NCBI RefSeq assembly: GCF_000383615.1
Contig: NZ_KB911590.1
Span: 124,001-188,000 of the forward strand
Direction of reading: 5' to 3'
Length of the DNA: 64,000 nt
Source of the DNA: Streptomyces canus 299MFChir4.1
GTDB lineage: Bacteria; Actinomycetota; Actinomycetes; Streptomycetales; Streptomycetaceae
The translations under genes and the position numbers were made by a program. Under the pieces are notes generated by a model. The model was not told where the DNA came from and searched no databases. It saw nothing but the letters and a program-made list of their open reading frames with translations. Of the stretch, positions 52,196 to 60,716 are shown piece by piece (position 1 is the stretch's first letter; each line of letters begins with the position of its first letter).

Positions 52196-53935
52196 ATGGC
52201 GGCGCAATTCGGCAGGAGGCTGCGCAAGGGAGCGGTGACCACCGCCGTGGCCGCGGCCGCGGTCGCGGCACTGTCCGCCTCCCAGGCCCCGGGGGCCACG
52301 GTCGACGACCACGGCAGATCCACCGCCGCCGACGCCCAGCCCTCTCCCGACGCGACCGCCGAGGACAGCGGCGCGACCGGCAACTCGCCGTACTACACGG
52401 ACCTGCCGCCGCTGAACACCCCGAGCCCCGCGCCGACCGACGGCACCTCCACCGTCTCTCCGGTCGAGTCCGAGGCGGGCATACCCGCGACCGTCCTGGA
52501 CGCCTACAAGAAGGCCGCGGCCGAACTGCAGGAGTCCAAGCCCGGCTGCAATCTGCCCTGGCAACTGCTCGCCGCCATCGGCCAGGTCGAGTCGGGCCAG
52601 GCCCGCGGCGGCCGGGTCGACGCGGACGGCACCACCACCTCCAAGATCCTCGGCCCGCAGCTCGACGGCAACGGCTTCGAGCTCATCAAGGACACCGACA
52701 ACGGTGCCTACGACGGCGACACCGCCTACGACTCGGCCGTCGGGCCCATGCAGTTCATCCCGTCCACCTGGGCGTGGGCCGGCCGTGACGGCAACGGCGA
52801 CGGGGTGAAGGACCCGAACAACATCTACGACGCCGCTCTCGCCACCGGTCACTACCTGTGCCGCTACGACTGGGACCTGTCGGACAGCGGCGACCTGGAC
52901 CGCGCGATCCTCAGCTACAACCCCTCGCGGCACTACGTGAACACGGTCCTTTCGTGGCTGGAGTACTACCGCAAGGGCACCCACGAGATCCCCGACGGCA
53001 CCGGCACCGTCCCGGGCAACCGCAGTGACGGCGGGACCGGCGGCGGCTCGACCATCTCGCCGTCCCTGCCCTCGACTCCGAGCGCGCCGCACCACCCGTC
53101 GAAGCCGAGCACGCCCGGCTCGCCGCGCCCGACCCCGCCGTCGACCACCCCGCCCTCGTCGGGGACCCCCACCACTCCGCCCTCGTCCCCTCCGGCCACC
53201 CCCACCCAGTCCGTGGATCACCTGGAGGACTCGGGCACCGCGAAGCTCACCGCCATGGCGGGCGACGCGTTCGCCGAGAAGATCAGCACCAAGGCCGAGA
53301 ACGCCGCCGGCAAGGGTGTCGCCAAGGTCCGGATCCGGTTCACGATCGTCGGCGACACCGACGCCACCTTCACCGGCGGCGAGAAGGTCGCCACCGCGCT
53401 GACCGACAGCTCCGGCGTGGCCACCGCGCCCGCGCTCCAGGCGGGCGATACCACCGGCGCCTTCACGGTCCGCGCCACCCTCATCGGCCGTACCGTCACC
53501 GGCCCGGACTACCCGGCCACCGTGACCCAGCGCGTCGCCGACACCCTCGTGCGCACCAGCGACACCGCGCTGACCTGCACCCCGGGCGGACAGTTCGCCG
53601 ACGCGGTCCAGGTCAAGGCCACCTACAAGGACGCGGTCGCCGACAAGGTCGGCGCCACCGCCACCCTGATCAAGTCGGCCGACGACGCGACCGAGAACGA
53701 CAAGGGCCCCTACTTCAAGGACGCCGACGGCAAGACCGTCCGCACCCTGACGGCCCTCACCACGGACGCGGACGGCCTGCTGAAGCTGCCGCAGCTCTAC
53801 GCCGACGACACCACCGGCACCTTCCTGCTCCGCATCACCACCGCGGGCGGCGCGACGCTCGACGTGACGTTGACCGTGGCGGCCGCCGCCGACACTTCGG
53901 CGAGCCCGTCGCCGAGCCCCAGCGCGAGTTCGTAG
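52196..53935 (+). CDS. Secreted lytic transglycosylase with Pro-rich linker and Ig-like C-terminal domains
   Basis: A 579-residue exported protein. A Sec-type signal (basic start, then AVTTAVAAAAVAALSASQAPG) is followed by a Ser/Thr/Asp linker. The goose-type/SLT-like transglycosylase domain (about 105-265) has LAAIGQVESGQARGG (catalytic Glu), AVGPMQFIPSTWAWAGRDGN in part, and AILSYNPSRHYVNTVLSWLE. A Pro/Ser/Thr-rich linker (285-340) and two beta-sandwich repeats follow, ending in a PSPSPSASS tail. It probably cleaves peptidoglycan during growth or sporulation. The 5' leader of about 200 bp is long and may be structured. ATG 52196 has AGGAGG upstream. Confidence 0.88.
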   Translation: MAAQFGRRLRKGAVTTAVAAAAVAALSASQAPGATVDDHGRSTAADAQPSPDATAEDSGATGNSPYYTDLPPLNTPSPAPTDGTSTVSPVESEAGIPATVLDAYKKAAAELQESKPGCNLPWQLLAAIGQVESGQARGGRVDADGTTTSKILGPQLDGNGFELIKDTDNGAYDGDTAYDSAVGPMQFIPSTWAWAGRDGNGDGVKDPNNIYDAALATGHYLCRYDWDLSDSGDLDRAILSYNPSRHYVNTVLSWLEYYRKGTHEIPDGTGTVPGNRSDGGTGGGSTISPSLPSTPSAPHHPSKPSTPGSPRPTPPSTTPPSSGTPTTPPSSPPATPTQSVDHLEDSGTAKLTAMAGDAFAEKISTKAENAAGKGVAKVRIRFTIVGDTDATFTGGEKVATALTDSSGVATAPALQAGDTTGAFTVRATLIGRTVTGPDYPATVTQRVADTLVRTSDTALTCTPGGQFADAVQVKATYKDAVADKVGATATLIKSADDATENDKGPYFKDADGKTVRTLTALTTDADGLLKLPQLYADDTTGTFLLRITTAGGATLDVTLTVAAAADTSASPSPSPSASS

Positions 53936-53953
53936 ACACCGGCCCCACCCTTT

Positions 53954-53995
53954 CGAAGGGCGTCCTTTCCGCTACGGCGGACAGGGCGCCCTTCG
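53954..53995 (+). terminator. Terminator after transglycosylase gene
   Basis: CGAAGGGCG (53954-53962) and CGCCCTTCG (53987-53995) pair perfectly, with further pairing of TCCTTTCCGC and GCGGACAGG inside, forming a long hairpin 19 bp after the stop. Confidence 0.8.
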
Positions 53996-54081
53996 CCGTG
54001 CGCGAGCTGTTCTCATCTCGCCCGCCCGTTGCTACGGTGCCGGACCTGACGATGTATCAGTTCCTGTGCCGGGAGGTGGAC

Positions 54082-54216
54082 ATGCGTGCCCTGATCGCCG
54101 CCGCGACCGGTCTCGCCCTCGCGTTCGCGCTGGTCCTCACCCTCACCGCTCTCGGCACGCCGACCGGCAAGACGTCCCCGAAGCCGCTGCTGACCACGGT
54201 GCCCGCGCACCCGTGA
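54082..54216 (+). CDS. Small membrane protein, SPW_0924 type
   Basis: A 44-residue protein: one hydrophobic helix (ALIAAATGLALAFALVLTLT) followed by a short ALGTPTGKTSPKPLL tail ending TTVPAHP. It matches the small Streptomyces SPW_0924-type family as I recall it. ATG 54082 has GGGAGGTGG upstream; the frame open to 53998 is non-coding. It lies 16 bp before the DUF3068 gene and is probably co-transcribed. Function unknown. Confidence 0.75.
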   Translation: MRALIAAATGLALAFALVLTLTALGTPTGKTSPKPLLTTVPAHP

Positions 54217-54232
54217 CCCCCGGGAGGCCGAG

Positions 54233-55216
54233 ATGCGCCGCAAGACCAGCCTGGTCCTGCTCGCCCTCGCCGTGTTCTTCGCGGCGCTGTCCCCGCTGCT
54301 GCGCTGGTACGCCTTCCCGCGCCTCGCCAAGATCCCCGCGAACCAGTACCAGGACATGGTCCTGGAGGCCAAGGACGCGACCCTCATCGACTACGGCTCG
54401 ATGACCGCGAAGAAGGTCTCCAAGGTGACCATCGTGCAGACCCTCAAGGGCAACGTTGAGGCCTCGGAGAAGATCGAGAAGACGGCCGGGAAGGACGTCG
54501 TCGTCTGGGACGGGCTGTCCTACGTCGTCGGGCCCGACGGCAAGATGGTCTCCAAGATCCCCGAGCGCTACATCTTCGACGCCCACACCCAGGACCCCGT
54601 CCACGCCACCGGCGAGATGGTCGACGGCGACCCTGTGAAGCGTGCGGGCATCGAGTTCAAGTGGCCCTTCCTCACCGAGAAACGGGACTACGTCTACTTC
54701 GACGCCCAGGCCCGCACCTCGGCCCCCATCCACTACGAGGGCACCCGGAACTTCCGCGGCCTCGACGTCTACTACTTCGAGCAGACCATCCCCTGGACCA
54801 AGGTGCCCTTCCCGAAGACCATGCCGGTCCAGGGCATCACCCCCCAGTCCATCGCCAGGACCGGCACCACCCGCTGGTACACCACGATCCGCAAGTTCTG
54901 GGTCGAACCCCTCACCGGGGCCCCCGTCTACGGCGAGGAACTCCACAAGGAGGAACTGCGCGGCGGCACCCTGCTCGGCGGCCGCGACAAGGTGACGGTC
55001 TTCGCCGGCGACGTGAAGATGCGCGAGGACTACATCCGGAACACCGTCGACCTGGTCAAGTCCAACCGCACCCTCGTCCTGCTCATGACCTCGTACCTGC
55101 CGTGGGGCTTCCTCATCCTGGGCGTCCTGCTGCTGGCGTCGTCGCTGTGGCTGGAGGCCCGTGGCCGCCGCCCGGCCCCCGCGACGGTCGACGAACCCGA
55201 ACCGGTCAGCGCCTGA
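54233..55216 (+). CDS. DUF3068 (PorA family) membrane-anchored protein
   Basis: A 327-residue protein with an N-terminal membrane helix (SLVLLALAVFFAALSPLLRW), a large extracytoplasmic domain containing VVWDGLSYVVGPDGKMVSKI and YEGTRNFRGLDVYYFEQTIP, and a second helix near the C-terminus (SYLPWGFLILGVLLLASSLW) with a short cytoplasmic tail. This matches DUF3068, a conserved actinobacterial envelope protein of unknown role. It follows the 44-residue gene by 16 bp and converges on hrpB with an 11-bp overlap. Confidence 0.87.
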   Translation: MRRKTSLVLLALAVFFAALSPLLRWYAFPRLAKIPANQYQDMVLEAKDATLIDYGSMTAKKVSKVTIVQTLKGNVEASEKIEKTAGKDVVVWDGLSYVVGPDGKMVSKIPERYIFDAHTQDPVHATGEMVDGDPVKRAGIEFKWPFLTEKRDYVYFDAQARTSAPIHYEGTRNFRGLDVYYFEQTIPWTKVPFPKTMPVQGITPQSIARTGTTRWYTTIRKFWVEPLTGAPVYGEELHKEELRGGTLLGGRDKVTVFAGDVKMREDYIRNTVDLVKSNRTLVLLMTSYLPWGFLILGVLLLASSLWLEARGRRPAPATVDEPEPVSA

Positions 55217-57680
55217 GCCGCGCGTTGGTGTACCGCGTCGGCTCGGCGCCCGCCGGGTCCTCGGGCCACGGATGCTTCGGGTACCGGCCGCGCAGCTCCG
55301 CCCGGACGCCCCGGTAGCCGTCCTTCCAGAAGGAGGCCAGGTCGGCGGTGACCGCGGCGGGGCGCCCGGCGGGGGACAGAAGATGGACGAGGAGGGCCAC
55401 GCCGGCAATCCGCGGCGACTCCTGGAGCCCGAACATCTCCTGCAACTTCACCGCGAGGACGGGCTGTTCGGGGGTGCTGTAGTCGATCCGGACCCTGGAC
55501 CCGCTCGGTACGGCCATCCGCTCCGGCGCCAGCTCGTCCAGCCGCGCGGCCTCGCCCGAGGCCCAGGGCAGCAGCCTTCGCAGCGCCTGTCCGGCGTCGA
55601 TGCGCGCCAGGTCGGTACGGCGCCGGGCGCGGCTCAGCTCGGGCTCCAGCCATTCGTCCACGCGCGCGTGGAGCGCGTCCTCGCAGACGTCGGGCCACGG
55701 GTCGCCGAGGTGGTGGTGCAGGAACGCGAGCCGCTGGCGCAGGACGTCCGCGTCGGGCGTCCATCGCAGCAGCCGTAGCCCTTCCTGGCGGAGCCCTTCG
55801 AGAAGGGCCTCGCGTACGAGGACGGGGTCGGCGTCCTTGAGGGGCCGTACCGCGAGTTCGATCGCTCCGAGCCGCTCGACCCGGCGTGCCACGACGTCCC
55901 CGTCGGCCCAGTGCACCTCCTGGCGCTCGGAGTACAGGGACGCGGCCGCCGACCGGGCGGTGTCCTCGTCGATCACGGCGGCGAGCTGCACCCGCGCGTG
56001 CCCCTTTCCCACGGGCCGGTCGGCCACGGCCACAGCGAGCCAGGGCGAGCCCCGCAGCGGGGAGCCGTCGGAGAGTTCGGCGCGGGTGCCGGACGCCATG
56101 AGATAGGAGCCCGAGTCGGCCTTGGCGACCCGTTCGGGGAAGGCGAGGGCGGCGACGAGACCGTCGTTCACCGCGGCCGACTCGGTGAACTCCGCCGAGG
56201 CGGAGCGCAGCCGCCGCACCTCCGACCGCCACCGCCCCGCGTAGGCGTCGCCGCCCCGGCGCGCGGTCCGCACGGCGGCCGCCAGGTCGTCGCCGTACTG
56301 CCGCGGCGGCTCCTCCGACAGCAGCGCGACCGCCTCGGCGCCCGCGCCCGAGGTGTCCAGGAGCGCCCGGCCCAGCCGGGGATGCAGGCCCAGGCGGGCC
56401 AGCCGCGCGCCGCGCGCGGTCGCCCGGCCGTCCGTGTCCACCGCCCCCACGGCCGTCAGCACGTCCCGCGCGGCCGCCATCGCCCCGCCCGGCGGCGGAT
56501 CCAGCAGGGCGAGGCCGGACGCGTCCGGATCGCCCCAGCAGGCCACCTGCAACGCGAACGCCGTCAGGTCGGCCACCTTGATCTCCGGCGACGGGAAACG
56601 CGGCAGCCGGACGTCCTCGGCCTCCGCCCAGCACCGGTACACCGCACCCGGCGCCTCCCGCCCGGCCCGCCCCGCCCGCTGCCGCCCGGCGGCCTGCGAG
56701 GCCCGCACGGTCGCGAGCGCGCTCAGCCCGCGCGCGTGGTCGACGCGCGGCTCCCGCGCGAGCCCCGAGTCGACGACCACCCGCACCCCCGGCACGGTCA
56801 GGGACGACTCGGCCACGGCGGTCGCGAGCACCACCCGGCGCCGCTCCCCGCCCATTAGCACCGCGTCCTGCACGGCCGCCGGCGCCCGCCCGTGCACCTG
56901 GAGCACCTCGACGCCACCGAGGCCGCCCAACTGCCCGGCCAAGCGCGCGATCTCGCCCACGCCGGGCAGAAAGCACAGCACGTCCCCGTCCCGCTCGGAC
57001 AGCGCCCGTCGTACGACCGACGCCACGTGCGTGAGCAGCGCGGGATCGACCCGCATGCCGTGCGGCGGGCGCACCGGACGCGCCGGCGGTGCCCACACGA
57101 CCTCCACCGGATGCGAGACGCCCTCCGCCTCGACCACGGGCGCGTCGCCCAGCAACCGCGCCCACCCCTGCGCGTCGGTCGTCGCGGACGCGGCCACCAG
57201 GCGCAGCTCCGGCCGCAGCGTCTGCCGCACGTCCCACAGGAAGGCCGCCGTCGTGTCCGCGTCGAGATGCCGCTCGTGGCACTCGTCGAGCACCACCACG
57301 TCGACGCCCGTCAGCTCCTGGTCGCGCTGGAGCCGCTGGAGCAGCACACCCGTGGTGACGACCTCCACGCGCGCGTGCCGTCCGACCACCCGCTCGCCGC
57401 GCACGGTGTAGCCGACGCTCTCGCCGACCTGCTCGCCCAGCAGCCACGCCATCCGCCGGGCCGCCGCTCGGGCGGCGATCCGGCGGGGTTCGGCGACGAC
57501 GACCTTCCGCGCGGGCGCGCCGGAATCCAGCAGGCCCGCGAGCACCAGCGGGACGAGGGTCGTCTTGCCGGTGCCCGGCGGTGCCACGAGGACCGCCGTG
57601 CCGTGCCCGTCCAGGGCGTCGCCCAGCGCGGACAGGGCACTGCGTACGGGAAGGGCGTCCAGGGCGTCGTAACGGATCAC
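55206..57680 (-). CDS. hrpB: ATP-dependent helicase HrpB
   Basis: An 824-residue DEAH/RHA-type helicase. Motif I is PPGTGKTTLVPLVLAG, motif Ia VAEPRRIAARAAA, motif II VVLDECHERHLD (DECH), motif III SATTDAQ, and motif VI QRAGRAGREAPGAVYR. The HrpB C-terminal domain has SPEIKVADLTAFALQVACWG and ends in a WPEDPAGAEPTRYTNARLRR tail. GTG 57680 was chosen; it begins with the conserved YDALDALPVRSAL. HrpB proteins unwind RNA or act in mRNA processing; the specific role here is unknown. Confidence 0.93.
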   Translation of the reverse strand: MIRYDALDALPVRSALSALGDALDGHGTAVLVAPPGTGKTTLVPLVLAGLLDSGAPARKVVVAEPRRIAARAAARRMAWLLGEQVGESVGYTVRGERVVGRHARVEVVTTGVLLQRLQRDQELTGVDVVVLDECHERHLDADTTAAFLWDVRQTLRPELRLVAASATTDAQGWARLLGDAPVVEAEGVSHPVEVVWAPPARPVRPPHGMRVDPALLTHVASVVRRALSERDGDVLCFLPGVGEIARLAGQLGGLGGVEVLQVHGRAPAAVQDAVLMGGERRRVVLATAVAESSLTVPGVRVVVDSGLAREPRVDHARGLSALATVRASQAAGRQRAGRAGREAPGAVYRCWAEAEDVRLPRFPSPEIKVADLTAFALQVACWGDPDASGLALLDPPPGGAMAAARDVLTAVGAVDTDGRATARGARLARLGLHPRLGRALLDTSGAGAEAVALLSEEPPRQYGDDLAAAVRTARRGGDAYAGRWRSEVRRLRSASAEFTESAAVNDGLVAALAFPERVAKADSGSYLMASGTRAELSDGSPLRGSPWLAVAVADRPVGKGHARVQLAAVIDEDTARSAAASLYSERQEVHWADGDVVARRVERLGAIELAVRPLKDADPVLVREALLEGLRQEGLRLLRWTPDADVLRQRLAFLHHHLGDPWPDVCEDALHARVDEWLEPELSRARRRTDLARIDAGQALRRLLPWASGEAARLDELAPERMAVPSGSRVRIDYSTPEQPVLAVKLQEMFGLQESPRIAGVALLVHLLSPAGRPAAVTADLASFWKDGYRGVRAELRGRYPKHPWPEDPAGAEPTRYTNARLRR

Positions 57681-57718
57681 GTCCCTAGTGTCGTACGGCC
57701 GCCCGACGCCCTCGCGCG

Positions 57719-58555
57719 TCAGTCCCGTTCACACACGAAGATCGCGGTGCCCGGGATCAGGCCGCCGCGCAACGGGGACCAGCCGCCCCACTCCGAGGTG
57801 TTCCAGACCGGCCACTCCGGCTCCACCAGGTCGACCAGGCGGAAGCCGCCCGCGACCACGTCACGGACCCGGTCGCCGATCGTGCGGTGGTGCTCGACGT
57901 AGACCGCGCGGCCCTCCTCGTCCTGCTCGACGTAGGGCGTGCGGTCGAAGTAGGAGGCGGAGACGGACAGGCCCTCGGGGCCGGGCTCGTCCGGGAAGGC
58001 CCAGCGAATGGGGTGGGTGACGGAGAAGACGAAGCGGCCGCCCGGGCGCAGGACGCGGCGCACCTCCTTCAGGACGAGTACCGGCTCGGCGACGAACGGC
58101 AGCGCGCCGTACGCCGAGCAGGCCAGGTCGAAGGAGCCGTCCGCGAAGGGGAGCGCGCCCGCGTCGGCGCACACCAGGGGGAACGACGCGCCGATGCGCA
58201 GGGCGTGCTGGAGCTGGCGGTGCGAGATGTCGAGGGCGACCGGGCGGGCGCCCTGCTCGGCCAGCCAGCGCGCGCACTGGGCGGCGCCGGCGCCGATCTC
58301 CAGGATGTCCTTGCCCTTGAGGTCCTCGGGCGGGCCCAGCAGCTCGGCCTCCACCTCGTCGAGGCCCTCGGGGCTCCATACGAAGCGGTCGTCGCCGAGG
58401 AACGTGCCGTGCTCGATCTGGTACTCGTCCGCGTTGCGGTCCCACCAGCCACGGTTGGCGCGGGCGCTCTCCGTGACGTCCGCGTCACGGCGGGTGGCCT
58501 GCGAGTCGGCGTCCGGCCCTGACTCCTGCGGGTGTGATGCGGGCTCTTGGATGAT
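57719..58555 (-). CDS. SAM-dependent methyltransferase with no canonical start codon
   Basis: A class I methyltransferase: SAM motif I ILEIGAGAAQCARWL, ALDISHRQLQHAL, LPFADGSFDLACSAYGALPF, and a C-terminal GLIPGTAIFVCERD. From GTG 58354 it would be 211 residues, but the same frame stays open upstream with strong codon bias and encodes a family-like N-terminus (RANRGWWDRNADEYQIEHG, then FLGDDRFVW). No ATG, GTG or TTG occurs in that frame. A ribosome binding site GAGGGAG lies just before two ATC codons (58555 and 58552), so AUC may be the start, giving about 278 residues. The substrate is unknown. Confidence 0.82.
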   Translation of the reverse strand: MIQEPASHPQESGPDADSQATRRDADVTESARANRGWWDRNADEYQIEHGTFLGDDRFVWSPEGLDEVEAELLGPPEDLKGKDILEIGAGAAQCARWLAEQGARPVALDISHRQLQHALRIGASFPLVCADAGALPFADGSFDLACSAYGALPFVAEPVLVLKEVRRVLRPGGRFVFSVTHPIRWAFPDEPGPEGLSVSASYFDRTPYVEQDEEGRAVYVEHHRTIGDRVRDVVAGGFRLVDLVEPEWPVWNTSEWGGWSPLRGGLIPGTAIFVCERD

Positions 58556-58588
58556 CGGCTCCCTCGTATTAGTCTGCGGGCTCTTCCG

Positions 58589-58616
58589 TCTGACGGCCGT
58601 CGCGACGGCCGTCAGA
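58589..58616. promoter_or_regulatory. 28-bp perfect palindrome upstream of methyltransferase gene
   Basis: TCTGACGGCCGTCG (58589-58602) followed directly by CGACGGCCGTCAGA (58603-58616) is a perfect palindrome with no loop. It is 34 bp upstream of the likely methyltransferase start and 90 bp upstream of the rpsA -35 box. An operator for a dimeric regulator or a terminator-like cruciform are both possible. Confidence 0.55.
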
Positions 58617-58705
58617 AATGGGGCGCCGTCACGCGCACGTGGCCTCGTGAGACAGGTTTTGTGCCGGGTATGCGGCGATCCGCCCCGGGTGTGCGCCTTC
58701 GCGCA

Positions 58706-58734
58706 TTGACCCTGTCCGGCTGCCCCCGTATGCT
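58706..58734 (+). promoter_or_regulatory. Vegetative sigma-70-type promoter of rpsA
   Basis: TTGACC (58706-58711), a 17-bp spacer, and TATGCT (58729-58734) match HrdB-type -35 and -10 consensus well. The predicted start at about 58741 gives a leader of about 190 nt before rpsA. Confidence 0.8.
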
Positions 58735-58931
58735 ACAAGTTGCGCTGCGGGCCTGCGCTCCTCAGACGTAGCAGGCTGCGCTCGCATCTGTTGTATGTCC
58801 CCTCGGTTGTCGAGGCGCCACCAGTGGTTTTGTGTGGCGCTTCCTTGGCTGTCCGGCTTCTTCAGAGCGAAACAGGCTCCCGGCGTAAGCAGTACCTACG
58901 ACTCACTGTCCGTACCGGAGCCCTTTCCCAC

Positions 58932-60440
58932 ATGACGAGCAGCACCGAGACCACCTCTACCACTCCGCAGGTAGCGGTCAACGACATCGGTAACGAGGAA
59001 GCCTTCCTCGCCGCGATCGACGAGACGATCAAGTACTTCAACGACGGCGACATCGTCGACGGCGTCATCGTGAAGGTCGACCGGGACGAGGTCCTGCTCG
59101 ACATCGGTTACAAGACCGAAGGCGTTATCCCGAGCCGCGAGCTCTCCATCAAGCACGACGTCGACCCCAACGAGGTCGTCGCCGTGGGCGATGAGATCGA
59201 GGCCCTTGTTCTCCAGAAGGAGGACAAGGAAGGCCGTCTGATCCTGTCCAAGAAGCGCGCTCAGTACGAGCGTGCCTGGGGCACGATCGAAAAGATCAAG
59301 GAAGAAGACGGCATCGTCACCGGTACCGTCATCGAGGTCGTCAAGGGTGGTCTCATCCTCGACATCGGCCTCCGTGGCTTCCTGCCGGCCTCCCTCGTCG
59401 AGATGCGCCGTGTTCGCGACCTCCAGCCTTACGTGGGCAAGGAGCTCGAGGCGAAGATCATCGAGCTGGACAAGAACCGCAACAACGTGGTCCTGTCCCG
59501 CCGCGCCTGGCTCGAGCAGACCCAGTCCGAGGTTCGCCAGACGTTCCTCACGACCCTCCAGAAGGGTCAGGTCCGCTCCGGTGTGGTCTCCTCGATCGTC
59601 AACTTCGGTGCCTTCGTGGACCTGGGTGGCGTCGACGGTCTGGTCCACGTCTCCGAGCTGTCCTGGAAGCACATCGACCACCCCTCCGAGGTTGTCGAGG
59701 TCGGCCAGGAAGTCACCGTCGAGGTCCTCGACGTCGACATGGACCGCGAGCGTGTCTCCCTGTCGCTGAAGGCGACGCAGGAAGACCCGTGGCAGCAGTT
59801 CGCCCGCACCCACCAGATCGGCCAGGTCGTGCCCGGCAAGGTCACGAAGCTGGTTCCGTTCGGTGCGTTCGTCCGCGTGGACGAGGGCATCGAGGGTCTG
59901 GTCCACATCTCCGAGCTGGCCGAGCGCCACGTGGAGATCCCGGAGCAGGTCGTCCAGGTCAACGACGAGATCTTCGTCAAGGTCATCGACATCGACCTCG
60001 AGCGCCGCCGCATCAGCCTCTCGCTGAAGCAGGCCAACGAGGCCTTCGGTTCCGACCCGGCCTCGGTCGAGTTCGACCCGACCCTGTACGGCATGGCCGC
60101 GTCGTACGACGACCAGGGCAACTACATCTACCCCGAGGGCTTCGACCCCGAGACCAACGACTGGCTCGAGGGTTACGAGTCCCAGCGTGAGGTGTGGGAG
60201 AACCAGTACGCCGAGGCGCAGACCCGCTTCGAGCAGCACCAGCAGCAGGTCATCAAGTCCCGCGAGGCCGACGCGGCTGCTGCCGCCGAGGGCGGGGACG
60301 CCGCGGGCGCTGCTCCGGCCGCGGGTGGCGGTGGCGGTGGCGGTTCGTACTCCTCCGAGGGTGCGGACACCTCCGGTGCGCTGGCTTCCGACGAGGCGCT
60401 CGCCGCGCTTCGCGAGAAGCTCGCCGGTGGCCAGAGCTGA
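58932..60440 (+). CDS. rpsA: 30S ribosomal protein S1
   Basis: A 502-residue S1 with four S1 RNA-binding repeats at about residues 36-105, 122-190, 207-276 and 294-363 (third and fourth: VVSSIVNFGAFVDLGGVDGL, VTKLVPFGAFVRVDEGIEGL). The C-terminal third has a GNYIYPEGFDPETNDWLEGY segment followed by a Gln/Glu coil and an Ala/Gly-rich tail with a run of eight Gly. It binds mRNA at the 30S platform for initiation. ATG 58932 follows a weak GGAG. Codon bias is strongly biased toward preferred codons, as in highly expressed genes. Confidence 0.96.
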   Translation: MTSSTETTSTTPQVAVNDIGNEEAFLAAIDETIKYFNDGDIVDGVIVKVDRDEVLLDIGYKTEGVIPSRELSIKHDVDPNEVVAVGDEIEALVLQKEDKEGRLILSKKRAQYERAWGTIEKIKEEDGIVTGTVIEVVKGGLILDIGLRGFLPASLVEMRRVRDLQPYVGKELEAKIIELDKNRNNVVLSRRAWLEQTQSEVRQTFLTTLQKGQVRSGVVSSIVNFGAFVDLGGVDGLVHVSELSWKHIDHPSEVVEVGQEVTVEVLDVDMDRERVSLSLKATQEDPWQQFARTHQIGQVVPGKVTKLVPFGAFVRVDEGIEGLVHISELAERHVEIPEQVVQVNDEIFVKVIDIDLERRRISLSLKQANEAFGSDPASVEFDPTLYGMAASYDDQGNYIYPEGFDPETNDWLEGYESQREVWENQYAEAQTRFEQHQQQVIKSREADAAAAAEGGDAAGAAPAAGGGGGGGSYSSEGADTSGALASDEALAALREKLAGGQS

Positions 60441-60470
60441 CCGCTTGCCGCTGAGGCTTAGCCGGTAACT

Positions 60471-60502
60471 GAGGGGCCGTACCTTTCGAGGTGCGGCCCC
60501 TC
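60471..60502 (+). terminator. rpsA terminator
   Basis: GAGGGGCCGTACC (60471-60483) and GGTGCGGCCCCTC (60490-60502) form a 13-bp stem with one non-pairing position and a 6-nt loop, followed by TGTGTTGT. Confidence 0.85.
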
Positions 60503-60534
60503 TGTGTTGTCCTCGCTTTGTGTTGTCCTCGCTT
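60503..60534 (+). repeat. Tandem duplication of a 16-bp unit after rpsA terminator
   Basis: TGTGTTGTCCTCGCTT occurs twice in perfect tandem (60503-60518, 60519-60534) directly after the terminator stem. It looks like a recent slippage or duplication product and doubles the T-rich segment downstream of the hairpin. Confidence 0.9.
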
Positions 60535-60552
60535 GTGGTGTTCGGCTGCCCG

Positions 60553-60593
60553 GCCGGTGGGGGCTCGGCGCGCAGGTCCCCGCGCCCCTTCGG
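60553..60593 (-). repeat. Dispersed palindromic repeat, inverted copy
   Basis: It contains GGTGGGGGCT, GCGCGCAGGTCCCCGCGCCC and an adjoining CCCCTTCGGGG hairpin. It is the sixth copy of the element in this window, lying between rpsA and the PAC2 gene. Confidence 0.7.
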
Positions 60594-60716
60594 GGCGCGT
60601 TGCGCTTCGGGCCCGCCATGAAAAGGGCCCCGGATGTGGCTGATCAGGGGCCCGGGTGGGAATGCCCCTGCTCCAGGGGGCGTTGATGTGTACGAACACG
60701 AGGAGGAGCGGTCACT

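Larger units (their letters stand above)
58556..58931. other. Divergent region between methyltransferase and rpsA
   Basis: A 376-bp gap without a gene. It holds a 28-bp perfect palindrome (58589-58616), a consensus-like promoter for rpsA (58706-58734), and a leader of about 190 nt before the rpsA ATG. The leader is T-rich for this genome (TTGTATGTCCCCTCGGTTGT) with short pairing segments such as CTGCGGGCCTGCG, as expected of a regulated ribosomal-protein message. Confidence 0.7.
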
